A DNA stretch of 64,000 nucleotides from a virus. Position 1 is the first letter of the stretch. Each line of letters opens with the position of its first letter. The notes below the pieces were generated by a model that was given only the letters and a program-made list of their open reading frames with translations, had not been told where the DNA came from and made no database searches. Below, one piece after another: positions 16,211-24,203 of this stretch. The translations under genes were made by a program, and so were the position numbers. Location of the stretch: IMG/VR virus record IMGVR_UViG_3300002131_000090, positions 1 to 64,000 of that record; one strand, given 5' to 3'.

Positions 16211-17499
16211 AAGCAATTGATCTGCTTGAAGAAATAAAATTAGGATTGACTATATTTGATATAGACGATACACTATTCCGTACTACAGCACAAATTAAAG
16301 TTGTTAAAGATGGCCGAGAAATTCGTAGCTTAAACAATCAAGAATTTAATACATATCAATTGCAAGACGGTGAGAGCTTTGACTTTGGCGAATTTAGAAA
16401 TGCCGAAAAGTTTAATAAAGAAAGCATACCAATCAGTCCGATGATTGCTAAACTTAAAGCAATAATTAAAAATGCAGGTGCAAGTAAAGTTATTATGCTT
16501 ACTGCAAGAGCAGACTTTGATAATAAAGATTTGTTTTTAGATACTTTTAGAAAATACGGAGTTGACATGAGCAAGGTTCATGTACACCGTGCAGGTAACT
16601 TGGGTATAGCACCTGCAGAAAGTAAAGCAGTATGGATTAGAAAGTATTTAGATACTGGTAAATTTGGTAGAGTTCGCTTGTATGACGATGCTATGAGCAA
16701 TATTAAAATGTTTATCAATTTACAAAAAGAGTATCCAGGGGTACAATTCTTCCCTTACTTTGTCACACACAAAGGCGGCATTACAACTATTAGAGAAGAA
16801 GTAAACATTGACAATAAAAGTGGCCGTGGGCATGTTCCTAACAACAGCGAAGTAGATTACTTTGGTATGCGTGTTAAAATGAAGCCCAGTACATTTATTA
16901 AACTAGCATCTAAACTAGGTCAAGAACCTTCAGATGAAATGATTGATTATATTAAAAAAGGCGGTGCAATTGCTAGTCCGTTTTTAATTATTAGTACAGA
17001 TGGTACCGATAATCCTGCATCTGTTATTGGCCACGAAGGTCGTAATCGTATGCTGGCAGTTATAAAAGCAGAAGGTGATGTACCAGTAGAAGTACACTTG
17101 TTCTTTAATAGCAATCAAGTTAATCGTGCTAGACATTTGACTCCAGAACTAGTTGGTTCTCTTAAACAAAAACTAATCAGTCAAGATGACAATATAGTCA
17201 ATGGACCGTTATGGGAAGATAGTAGAATTGTAAAAGGTGTTAACACCACGGTTGACGTTGGAACAGACGAGATCAAAACGCAAGCTGCTAAGTTTGGATT
17301 TAACGTAGACAAGGACGGACGTCCACCTACGCTTAGTAAGAATGTAAAAGGCAAGTCAACTAACGTATTGTATAACTTAGGAATGACAGAGAATAGTATT
17401 CCACGTTATACAGCAGCAGAGTGGGCTATTATAGAAGGCGGACACAGTTTAGAAATTCCTGAAGCGAAAACTAAACTGTTTAATTTTGATAAATACTAA
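16207..17499 (+). CDS. HAD phosphatase-like protein with extra C-terminal domain (probable packaged protein)
   Basis: A 430-residue protein. Residues 1-8 (MKAIDLLE) fit the capsid-targeting pattern. Residues about 14-190 are a HAD-superfamily domain: motif I 'FDIDDTLF', motif II 'MLTARADF', motif IV 'RVRLYDDAMSN'. The rest (about 200-430) contains 'VIGHEGRNRMLAVI' and 'PVEVHLFFN', which resembles part of a ParB/Srx-like fold but cannot be settled by eye. Substrate unknown. Overlaps its upstream neighbour by four bases; the late promoter of the next gene lies in its 3' end. Confidence 0.75.
   Translation: MKAIDLLEEIKLGLTIFDIDDTLFRTTAQIKVVKDGREIRSLNNQEFNTYQLQDGESFDFGEFRNAEKFNKESIPISPMIAKLKAIIKNAGASKVIMLTARADFDNKDLFLDTFRKYGVDMSKVHVHRAGNLGIAPAESKAVWIRKYLDTGKFGRVRLYDDAMSNIKMFINLQKEYPGVQFFPYFVTHKGGITTIREEVNIDNKSGRGHVPNNSEVDYFGMRVKMKPSTFIKLASKLGQEPSDEMIDYIKKGGAIASPFLIISTDGTDNPASVIGHEGRNRMLAVIKAEGDVPVEVHLFFNSNQVNRARHLTPELVGSLKQKLISQDDNIVNGPLWEDSRIVKGVNTTVDVGTDEIKTQAAKFGFNVDKDGRPPTLSKNVKGKSTNVLYNLGMTENSIPRYTAAEWAIIEGGHSLEIPEAKTKLFNFDKY
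17488..17495 (+). promoter_or_regulatory. Late promoter giving a leaderless start at 17501
   Basis: GATAAATA overlapping the last codons of the preceding gene, then five bases, then ATG at 17501. The geometry equals that at 12176-12189. No ribosome binding site precedes the ATG. Confidence 0.45.
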
Positions 17500-17500
17500 T

Positions 17501-17689
17501 ATGTTGTTAAGAGAATTTAAAAAGTACGATTTTAAAATGTTTACGGCTCGAGTGAAAATTCGCCAGCCCATTTATAGTCAATGGATTCCGGTTCAAGTAA
17601 GTGCTAAAAATAAACAAGAAGCACAAAAGCTACTAAAAGCAATGTATGGCCCAGATACGGTTATAACAAATTTGGTACAACAAAAATGA
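17501..17689 (+). CDS. Small basic hypothetical protein
   Basis: A 62-residue basic protein, 'MLLREFKKYDFKMFTARVKI' followed by 'VQVSAKNKQEAQKLLKAMYG', a beta-beta-alpha pattern like small phage proteins with a dsRBD-like look. Start placed at 17501 because of the late promoter; an in-frame codon further upstream would overlap the preceding gene. Overlaps the next gene by four bases. No known function. Confidence 0.6.
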   Translation: MLLREFKKYDFKMFTARVKIRQPIYSQWIPVQVSAKNKQEAQKLLKAMYGPDTVITNLVQQK

Positions 17690-17967
17690 AAATACTTGAT
17701 ATTACAGAAGCAGCAAAACAAGAGCTACCAAAACAACGTAATCCTGTTGCAGCATATGCACAACGTTCTGGAGCAGGTGCTCACAAAGATCAAAATAAAA
17801 AAACTACTCCGTTGCGTAAAGAAAAACATAAGAAAAAAGATCTAGTATTTGCAGACAGTGTAAATGTTAACTCTCCTAAACAAGCAAGAGGCAGTGACAA
17901 AATGCCTAAGAAGAAACTAGGTAGAACAAAGCATCCGTTAGATGGAAAATTAGTAGGGTCGTCATGA
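17686..17967 (+). CDS. Lys-rich probable internal head protein
   Basis: A 93-residue, very basic protein. Residues 1-8 (MKILDITE, followed by Ala) match the capsid-targeting pattern with an I-x-E cleavage site. Then comes 'RNPVAAYAQRSGAGAHKDQN', a motif seen in small proteins of T4-like marine phages, and a run of Lys-rich segments to the end. Composition and N-terminus suggest a DNA-condensing protein packaged in the head, like the T4 internal proteins. No fold is evident. Confidence 0.65.
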   Translation: MKILDITEAAKQELPKQRNPVAAYAQRSGAGAHKDQNKKTTPLRKEKHKKKDLVFADSVNVNSPKQARGSDKMPKKKLGRTKHPLDGKLVGSS

Positions 17968-18560
17968 AAATATATGAAGTAACAGAATATAAACAACCAC
18001 AACTTAACGAAGAACAACTTAATGAATGGCTTTCGTTAGTTGCAGCCGCGGCACGTACATTAGCTCCTTACGTAGGTAGGGGTATTATTTCTGGTTCAAA
18101 GTATGCATGGCAAGGAATGAAATGGACTGGGCGATGGATGAAAGGAAATCCGGGAAAATCTACTAGATTTGCTCTTGGAATTACAGTTGCTCCTGAGATT
18201 TTAGACTTGTTTAGCAACGCTAGAGCTATATTAGGACCGTTAGTAAAATACGGAATTCCAATTGCTATTTTATTAGTTATTATAGTACATGGTAAAAGAC
18301 TATACGATGAATTATTTTCAAAAAATCCCGACGACGTTTCGCCAGAACAATTTCAAGAAATTATGCAAAAATATGCAAATCAAATGCAAGTACAGCAACC
18401 TCAAGCAACCCCAGCAACAGAATCTGCAACAGGAATGGGTACTAGTAGTATTGCAACTGTTTCTAATCCAACAGTTGCTCGTAGTAAAAAGAAAGCAAAG
18501 TCGGTATCAGCATTAGACTCAAATGTCTCTTTGTTTGGTGGCAAGACAATTAAACGATAA
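17964..18560 (+). CDS. Membrane-segment protein with capsid-targeting-like N-terminus
   Basis: A 198-residue protein. Residues 1-8 (MKIYEVTE) fit the shared pattern, and L-N-E sites follow at about 14-24. Basic, Trp-containing amphipathic helices (about 45-70) precede a hydrophobic helix at about 92-108 ('YGIPIAILLVIIVHGKRLYD'). The C-terminal third is Gln/Pro/Ser/Lys-rich and ends 'LFGGKTIKR'. A virion protein with a membrane-active helix could act during DNA entry, but this is inference. Confidence 0.6.
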   Translation: MKIYEVTEYKQPQLNEEQLNEWLSLVAAAARTLAPYVGRGIISGSKYAWQGMKWTGRWMKGNPGKSTRFALGITVAPEILDLFSNARAILGPLVKYGIPIAILLVIIVHGKRLYDELFSKNPDDVSPEQFQEIMQKYANQMQVQQPQATPATESATGMGTSSIATVSNPTVARSKKKAKSVSALDSNVSLFGGKTIKR

Positions 18561-18563
18561 ATA
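18556..18563 (+). promoter_or_regulatory. Late promoter for the 18591 gene
   Basis: GATAAATA over the preceding stop codon. Expected start about 18569; the leader holds GGAG before the ATG at 18591. A short repeat ATACTT/AAGTAT (18563-18568 / 18572-18577) straddles the predicted start point. Confidence 0.5.
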
Positions 18564-18590
18564 TACTTAACAAGTATTCCGGAGAATAAG

Positions 18591-19070
18591 ATGACAATTA
18601 AAAAAGCTAAACCAGATTTAAACAAAGACGGCAAGAACGATTTTAAAGATGTGCAAATTGCTCGTAGAAATGCAGCAGCAACAGCAGATAAGAAAAAAGT
18701 TAAAGAAGGTTTGGGCGATATGGCGCATCTTGCTGAGCAAGATCATGAAGTACAAATGGCTCGTGCTGAATTATATAAAATTGCAAAGTATGCTATTAAG
18801 CTACACGACATGCTTAAAACAGTTTCAGAGGCAGAAGGCATTGAAGGTTGGCAACAAGCTAAGATTACCAAAGCAGCAGATTATATTGGTAGTGTGTACC
18901 ATGCAATGGAATACGATCAAATGTCTCCTGCAACAGAAGGTGCAAAAACTTTTAAAACTTCAATGACCGAAGCCGAAGTTACAGCATATAAAACAAAATT
19001 AGCAAAAGCAACAACAAAAATACAAAACGAATTTACTGGTTTACAAAAGGTAAATGCTAAGAATAAATGA
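18591..19070 (+). CDS. Helical protein with dockerin-like calcium loop
   Basis: A 159-residue protein. Residues about 8-24 read 'KPDLNKDGKNDFKDVQIARR', a dockerin/EF-hand-like D-x-N-x-D-G loop. The helical centre 'VQMARAELYKIAKYAIKLHD' through 'QAKITKAADYIGSVYHAMEY' is a pattern I know from head-associated proteins in many marine T4-like phages. The C-terminus is Lys/Thr/Ala-rich. It has its own late promoter and ribosome binding site. Structural or scaffold role likely, exact job unknown. Confidence 0.7.
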   Translation: MTIKKAKPDLNKDGKNDFKDVQIARRNAAATADKKKVKEGLGDMAHLAEQDHEVQMARAELYKIAKYAIKLHDMLKTVSEAEGIEGWQQAKITKAADYIGSVYHAMEYDQMSPATEGAKTFKTSMTEAEVTAYKTKLAKATTKIQNEFTGLQKVNAKNK

Positions 19071-19663
19071 TAACTGCCGAAGACATCGTCTGGAAAAATA
19101 TTAGCCCAGACGATATTTGGGTAATGGACAAACTTATACTAGCTCGTAAAATGTTTTATAATAGTGGCCCGGTCGGACTTGATGTTCCGCATCCGGGCTT
19201 TTATATTGTTCGACCTTGTGTCAATATGCTGGGACTAGGATTGGGTGCAACAAAGATGTGGCTTGAAAAAGACACTTGCGATTTACCCTACGGTCACTTT
19301 TGGTGCGAATGGTTTGAAGGTAGACATCTTAGTATAGATTATTATCAGGGTAAACAAGTGTTAGCAGTTAAAGGCACAAAACCGTCAACTACATTTACTA
19401 AATGGACACATTGGGTTCGTGTTGCCGATCGTATTAAACTGCCTAGTATATTAAGCGATCTTGCTACCAGACACGAGTGGATCAACTGCGAGTTTATACA
19501 TGGTAAACTTATTGAAGTACATCTACGACACAATGAAGACTTTGACGGCGGTATAATACACTTTATACCTGTATGGAAAGGCGAATCAACTGTTCCTCCT
19601 GAAGGATACACGTATCGAGAATATCCGGATATGCACGGTCGCATAGGTGCTTTTGTTAAATAA
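19067..19663 (+). CDS. Hypothetical protein with ATP-grasp-like ending
   Basis: A 198-residue protein with many aromatic residues. The stretch 'INCEFIHGKLIEVHLRHNED' (about 142-161) resembles the metal-binding E-x-H/N-x-R end of ATP-grasp enzymes, and the N-terminal 'DKLILARKMFYNSGPVGLDV' is helical. The protein is too short for a complete ATP-grasp fold, so either it is reduced or the likeness is chance. It overlaps the preceding gene by four bases. Confidence 0.6.
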   Translation: MITAEDIVWKNISPDDIWVMDKLILARKMFYNSGPVGLDVPHPGFYIVRPCVNMLGLGLGATKMWLEKDTCDLPYGHFWCEWFEGRHLSIDYYQGKQVLAVKGTKPSTTFTKWTHWVRVADRIKLPSILSDLATRHEWINCEFIHGKLIEVHLRHNEDFDGGIIHFIPVWKGESTVPPEGYTYREYPDMHGRIGAFVK

Positions 19664-19667
19664 ATCA

Positions 19668-19696
19668 TTGACAACTACTAAAATATAATGTATATT
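19668..19696 (+). promoter_or_regulatory. Sigma-70 type promoter of dsbA
   Basis: TTGACA (19668-19673), 17-base spacer, TATATT (19691-19696). Predicted start about 19702, leader of some 14 bases containing AAGGAG. Likely an early/middle promoter read by host RNA polymerase. Confidence 0.75.
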
Positions 19697-19715
19697 ATAA
19701 AAAAAGGAGTACTAT

Positions 19716-19982
19716 ATGAGCGACCGTGTCTATGGAACAGAAGAAAAAGCAAAACTTGAACGTCTTGTTAAAGAAGCAGTAAGTGTATTGCAAGAAGTTG
19801 AAGATTTACAAGGCGGATTAAAAGATACCATCAAAGCAGTAGCAGATGAACTAAACATTAAACCAAGCCTTATTAATAAAGCAATTAAAATTGCACAAAA
19901 ACGTGACTGGAGTCGTGTACAAGAAGAGTTTGACGACTTAGAAACTCTTGTAGTTACAGTAGGCTACGATACTGATGCATAA
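19716..19982 (+). CDS. dsbA: DsbA-like late-transcription DNA-binding protein
   Basis: An 88-residue acidic helical protein matching T4 DsbA in length and layout: N-terminal helix ('KAKLERLVKEAVSVLQEVED'), 'GGLKDTIKAVADELNIKPSL' as a helix-turn-helix-like unit, and an acidic tail. T4 DsbA binds double-stranded DNA at late promoters and aids late transcription. Having its own strong promoter fits a regulator needed before late genes. Identification is by overall pattern rather than catalytic motif. Confidence 0.7.
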   Translation: MSDRVYGTEEKAKLERLVKEAVSVLQEVEDLQGGLKDTIKAVADELNIKPSLINKAIKIAQKRDWSRVQEEFDDLETLVVTVGYDTDA

Positions 19983-20193
19983 AGATCTGTTAGGTAATAC
20001 TATTACTAATAACTGTAGTGTAGTGTACCCAACACATAACCAATTAGGTGTAGGTACAATACACCATGTTACACCTAAAATGGTATGTATTAATCCAATA
20101 GGAAAACAGTCTATACATAGAAAATATCCATACGAAGTATTAGTAGTCGATGATTCTAAAGTTACACTTTATATTCTTAAAAATAGTAAATAA
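19975..20193 (+). CDS. Small beta-rich hypothetical protein
   Basis: A 72-residue protein with repeated short strands ('CSVVYPTHNQLGVGTIHHVT', 'YEVLVVDDSKVTLYIL'), the look of a KOW/SH3-like barrel. Such barrels often bind RNA or ribosomal partners, but no direct motif proves it. Overlaps the dsbA stop by eight bases and so shares its promoter. Confidence 0.6.
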   Translation: MHKDLLGNTITNNCSVVYPTHNQLGVGTIHHVTPKMVCINPIGKQSIHRKYPYEVLVVDDSKVTLYILKNSK

Positions 20194-20230
20194 AAGCAGA
20201 GTCGTTCACTTTAAGAACAGGTTTAAGGTA

Positions 20231-20253
20231 TGCAGGCCACAAGCTGCAAGGAG
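20231..20253 (+). promoter_or_regulatory. Translational operator hairpin of gene 43
   Basis: Stem TGCAG (20231-20235) / CTGCA (20244-20248) with an eight-base loop GCCACAAG (20236-20243), directly followed by the ribosome binding site AAGGAG (20248-20253) and the polymerase ATG at 20260. T4 and RB69 gp43 repress their own translation by binding a 5-bp stem with an 8-base loop at the same place. The size and position match; the loop sequence differs. Confidence 0.7.
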
Positions 20254-20259
20254 AACTAA

Positions 20260-22947
20260 ATGCCATATGTAGACGGTTATTTTGACCGAGATGCTGACAC
20301 TATACGTGTTGTAGAACGTAAAGACGGAAAACGATATTTCCAAGACTATCAAGCAAAATATACATTTTATTATGAAGATCAAAAAGGCAAATACAAAAGT
20401 GTCTTTGGAGATCCGCTAAGTCGTATTGTTTGTAAAAATACAAAAGACTTTAGAAAAGAACTTGCTATCAACAAAGGCAAGACTATGTTTGAATCAGACA
20501 TTAATCCAATCTTTCAATGTTTGAGTGAGAACTATATTAACCAAGATGCTCCAAAACTAAACGTAGCATTTTGGGATATCGAGACGGACTACGATCCAGA
20601 GCGTGGATTTGCTCCGACAGACGATCCATTTATGCCCATTACTGCTATTACTGTACACTTACAGTGGCTAGAGTTGCTTATTACACTTGCTGTTCCTCCC
20701 AAAGGATTACCGTTTGAACAAGCACAAGCCATGTGTGATAAGAGGTGGGGCGAGAACTGTATTCTATTTCCTAATGATAAAGAAGGCAATGGCGAACGTG
20801 CCATGCTTCAAATGTTTTTAGACTTAATTGAAGATGCTGATATTCACAGTGGATGGAACAGCGAAGGATATGACGTTCCGTATACAGTTAATCGTATTAA
20901 ACGTGTACTGAGTAATGACGACACAAGACGTTTCTGCTTGTGGGGTCAGTTGCCTAAGAAGCGTGAATATGAAAAATATGGCAAAATGAGTGAAACATAT
21001 GATACTATCGGAAGAGTACATATGGACTATCTTAACCTGTATCGCAAATATACTTACGAAGAACGTCACAGTTATCGACTTGATGCCATTGGCGAAATGG
21101 AAATTGGTGAGAACAAAACAGTTTACGAAGGTACACTAGACCAGTTGTACAACAACGACTTTGAAACGTTTATTGAATACAATAGACAAGACGTTGCGTT
21201 GCTTGACAAGCTGGATAAGAAGCTAAAGTTTATCGATCTTGCTAATGTGCTTGCTCATGAAAATACTGTGCTACTACAAACAACAGCAGGCGCAGTTGCT
21301 CTTACTGAACAAGCTATTATTAACGAAGCACATAGACGTGGCTTCCAAGTTCCTAATCGAAAAAACCACGAAGGCAACACAGCAGCCGCAGGTGCGTATG
21401 TTGCGTTTCCTAAAAAAGGTGTTCATGAATGGATTGGATCAATGGATTTGAACAGTCTGTATCCAAGTGTTATTCGAAGCATGAATATGGCACCAGAGAG
21501 TATTGTAGGACAACTACGACAAGATTTAACTGAAGCAATGCTACATGAAGAAACAGTTCTTAAAAAGAAAAGTTTTGCTGGGGCTTGGGAAGGACGTTTT
21601 GGTACACTCGAATACGAAGCTGTTATAGATCAACGTAAAGATGTAATGCTTAAATTAGATTTTGAAAACGGCGAAAGTCATGCTTTAAGTGCTGCTGAAA
21701 TATATAAACTTATTTTTGATAGTCATAATCCATGGATGCTTAGTGCTAATGGGACAATCTTTACACATGAGTTTGAAGCTGTTATTCCAGGATTGCTAAA
21801 GCGTTGGTATAGCGAACGTAAAGACTTGCAAAAAATGTTGAAGAAGGCAAAGGATGCAAAAAATTCAGCAGAGATTGAATATTGGGATAAACGTCAGTTA
21901 GTTAAAAAGATTAACTTGAACAGTTTATATGGTGCTATTCTTAATCCTGGATGTAGATTCTTTGATAAACGTATTGGTCAATCAACTACGTTAAGCGGTA
22001 GACAAATTGTTAAACACATGAGTGCCGAAGTTAATAATATTATTACAGGCGAATATGATCATGTAGGTAAAGCAGTTATCTACGGTGATACAGACAGTGT
22101 TTATTTTAGTGCGTGGCCGATGCTTAAAGATGATGTTGCAGCAGGTAAAGTTCCGTGGTCAAAAGAAAATGCTATTCAGTTGTATGATCAAATTGCCGAT
22201 AAAGCAAATACTACATTTCCAGATTTTATGATGAGGGCATTTCATTGTCCAAAAAGTCGTAGTGATGTTATTGCCGCTGGTCGTGAAATTGTTGCAGAAA
22301 CTGGATTGTTTATTACTAAGAAACGTTATGCTGCATTGGTTACAGACATCGAAGGGTTTAGAACAGATATAGATGGCAAACCGGGTAAAGTTAAAGCAAT
22401 GGGCTTAGACTTGAAACGTAGTGATACTCCGGTATTCATGCAAAACTTTTTGAAAGACTTGTTGGATATGGTTCTTCAGAAAAAGCCTGAAAAAGAAATA
22501 CTCGATGCTATCAGTGAGTTCCGTAAGTTGTTTAAAGAACGTCCTGGATTTGAAAAAGGCTCGCCAAAACGTGCAAACAAAGTCGGACACTATCGTCGCT
22601 TAGAAGAGAAAGCTGGAAAAGCTAACATGCCCGGACACGTTAGAGCAAGTCTTAACTGGAATACACTCAAGCGTATGAACGGCGACAAGTACTCGCAGGA
22701 GATTGTTGACGGTATGAAAGTTATTGTTTGCAAACTAAAAGCCAATCCACTAGGATATACTAGTGTTGCTTATCCAACAGACGAGCTTCGTATTCCAGAA
22801 TGGTTTAAAGAACTGCCGTTTGATGACGATTCAATGGAAGAAGTTATTATTGATAATAAACTAGACAATCTCATTGGCGTGCTAGACTACGATATCGAAA
22901 GTACTAAACAAAAAACAACATTTAATAACTTATTTGATTGGGGATGA
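20260..22947 (+). CDS. 43: T4-type family B replicative DNA polymerase (gp43)
   Basis: An 895-residue intact polymerase, close to T4 gp43 (898). The 3'-5' exonuclease has Exo I 'FWDIETD' (about 106), Exo II 'IHSGWNSEGYDVPY' and Exo III 'YNRQDVALLDK'. Polymerase motifs are A 'DLNSLYPSVI' (about 396), B 'KINLNSLYG' and C 'YGDTDSVY' (about 608-615). The C-terminal 'KQKTTFNNLFDWG' is the clamp-binding tail, to be held by the gp45 homologue at 25 kb. It is not split, unlike gene 43 in some related phages. Translation is probably self-regulated through the adjoining hairpin. Confidence 0.98.
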   Translation: MPYVDGYFDRDADTIRVVERKDGKRYFQDYQAKYTFYYEDQKGKYKSVFGDPLSRIVCKNTKDFRKELAINKGKTMFESDINPIFQCLSENYINQDAPKLNVAFWDIETDYDPERGFAPTDDPFMPITAITVHLQWLELLITLAVPPKGLPFEQAQAMCDKRWGENCILFPNDKEGNGERAMLQMFLDLIEDADIHSGWNSEGYDVPYTVNRIKRVLSNDDTRRFCLWGQLPKKREYEKYGKMSETYDTIGRVHMDYLNLYRKYTYEERHSYRLDAIGEMEIGENKTVYEGTLDQLYNNDFETFIEYNRQDVALLDKLDKKLKFIDLANVLAHENTVLLQTTAGAVALTEQAIINEAHRRGFQVPNRKNHEGNTAAAGAYVAFPKKGVHEWIGSMDLNSLYPSVIRSMNMAPESIVGQLRQDLTEAMLHEETVLKKKSFAGAWEGRFGTLEYEAVIDQRKDVMLKLDFENGESHALSAAEIYKLIFDSHNPWMLSANGTIFTHEFEAVIPGLLKRWYSERKDLQKMLKKAKDAKNSAEIEYWDKRQLVKKINLNSLYGAILNPGCRFFDKRIGQSTTLSGRQIVKHMSAEVNNIITGEYDHVGKAVIYGDTDSVYFSAWPMLKDDVAAGKVPWSKENAIQLYDQIADKANTTFPDFMMRAFHCPKSRSDVIAAGREIVAETGLFITKKRYAALVTDIEGFRTDIDGKPGKVKAMGLDLKRSDTPVFMQNFLKDLLDMVLQKKPEKEILDAISEFRKLFKERPGFEKGSPKRANKVGHYRRLEEKAGKANMPGHVRASLNWNTLKRMNGDKYSQEIVDGMKVIVCKLKANPLGYTSVAYPTDELRIPEWFKELPFDDDSMEEVIIDNKLDNLIGVLDYDIESTKQKTTFNNLFDWG

Positions 22948-22948
22948 T

Positions 22949-23083
22949 ATGCGTATATTATTAATATTAATATTATTAACTGGATGTGCTAACATACAAG
23001 ATAACACAACTACAGGTGATAAACTTATTATCAGTGGTGCGTTGCTAACAATGGGTATGTTTATAGGAGCAGTATCAAATTGA
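22949..23083 (+). CDS. Small lipoprotein
   Basis: A 44-residue protein starting 'MRILLILILLTGC': a short basic start, hydrophobic core and LTGC lipobox, so it should be cleaved and lipidated at Cys13. The mature 32 residues hold a second hydrophobic stretch ('IISGALLTMGMFIGAV'). It starts one base after the gene 43 stop and overlaps the next TTG start. Small phage lipoproteins can alter the host envelope, for instance in superinfection exclusion; the actual role is unknown. Confidence 0.6.
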   Translation: MRILLILILLTGCANIQDNTTTGDKLIISGALLTMGMFIGAVSN

Positions 23084-23496
23084 AAGTAGGAATTACATTT
23101 AGTACATTTGATTTATTACATCCTGGGCACATTGGTATGCTACGTGAAGCAAAGGAACACTGCGAATATCTTATTGTAGGGTTACAAACTGACCCTACAA
23201 TTAATAGACCGGACACTAAAAATAAACCTGTACAAACATTAGTTGAAAGATATGCTCAACTCAATGCTGTAAAGTTTATTGATGAAATTGTACCTTACGA
23301 AACCGAACAAGATCTTATTGATATATTGGAGTTATTCCATATTGATGTGAGATTTCTAGGAGAAGAATATAGAGAAAAAGAGTTCTCAGGTAAAGATGTA
23401 TGCCGTAAACGCGGCATCGAATTGCATTTTAATAAACGTGATCATAGATTCAGTAGCAGTGATCTACGTAAGCGAGTAGCAGAGGCCAATAAATGA
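23080..23496 (+). CDS. Cytidylyltransferase (glycerol-3-phosphate type)
   Basis: A 138-residue nucleotidyltransferase of the TagD/GCT class. It has HxGH in 'TFDLLHPGHIGMLREAK' at about 8-24, 'VGLQTDPTINRPDTKNKPVQ' and the distal 'RFSSSDLRKRV' matching the ISTTxIxxRI motif. It joins CTP and a small phosphate compound such as glycerol 3-phosphate. The start is TTG, four bases into the lipoprotein stop. Together with the next two genes it points to sugar-nucleotide or envelope polymer metabolism. Confidence 0.88.
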   Translation: MKVGITFSTFDLLHPGHIGMLREAKEHCEYLIVGLQTDPTINRPDTKNKPVQTLVERYAQLNAVKFIDEIVPYETEQDLIDILELFHIDVRFLGEEYREKEFSGKDVCRKRGIELHFNKRDHRFSSSDLRKRVAEANK

Positions 23497-24203
23497 ATAA
23501 ATTTATATTTGACGTAGACGGAACACTTACACCAAGTAGACAACGCATTGATGCTAAGTTTGAAGAATGGTTTTATCAATTTTGTTGTGACAATGAAGTA
23601 TATCTTGTTACAGGTAGTGATTATCCTAAAACAGTAGAACAACTTGGTGAACGTATTGTACATCGAGTTAAGGCTGTATATAACTGTTCAGGCAACGATG
23701 TGTGGTCACATGGTGAAAATATTAAACGTAATAATTGGACTATGCTAGACGAGCTACGCAAACTATGTGAAAGCTGGTTACATGTGAGTAAATTTCCGTT
23801 GCGTACTGGACTACACTTAGAAGAACGTCCGGGTACAGTAAACTTCAGTATTGTAGGACGTAATGCTACTATGAAAGAACGTCAACTGTATGTTGCACAC
23901 GACGAAGTATACAGAGAACGTGAAAGTATAGCATTACAAATTAACATGATATTTGAGGATGTTACTGCTAAGATTGGTGGTGATACAGGCATTGACATTT
24001 ATCCAACAGGATATGATAAAGGTCAGATTATAAACGATTTTAATTTAAAAGAAGATCGTCTTTATTTCTTTGGTGATAAAACATTACCAGGAGGTAATGA
24101 CGAGCCACTTGCTAAGTTGATTAAACACAGCTATCAAGTCAAAGGATGGCAAGACACATATGAGAGATTAGCATATTTACAGGAGGCAAAGATAACAGCA
24201 TGA
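23493..24203 (+). CDS. Phosphomannomutase-like HAD phosphotransferase
   Basis: A 236-residue HAD type IIB enzyme with motif I 'FDVDGTLTPSRQRID' (about 5-19), 'NFSIVGRNATMKER' and 'GGDTGIDIYPTGYDKGQI', the pattern of the eukaryotic-type phosphomannomutases. These convert mannose 6-phosphate and 1-phosphate, feeding GDP-mannose. 'YFFGDKTLPGGND' supplies the magnesium-binding Asp. It overlaps its neighbours by four bases on either side and belongs to the glycan block. Confidence 0.85.
   Translation: MNKFIFDVDGTLTPSRQRIDAKFEEWFYQFCCDNEVYLVTGSDYPKTVEQLGERIVHRVKAVYNCSGNDVWSHGENIKRNNWTMLDELRKLCESWLHVSKFPLRTGLHLEERPGTVNFSIVGRNATMKERQLYVAHDEVYRERESIALQINMIFEDVTAKIGGDTGIDIYPTGYDKGQIINDFNLKEDRLYFFGDKTLPGGNDEPLAKLIKHSYQVKGWQDTYERLAYLQEAKITA

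Noticed and set aside
19067-19663. Calling the 198-residue protein a full ATP-grasp ligase
   Set aside because: Only the terminal metal-site-like stretch matches; the nucleotide-binding subdomains are missing or unrecognisable.
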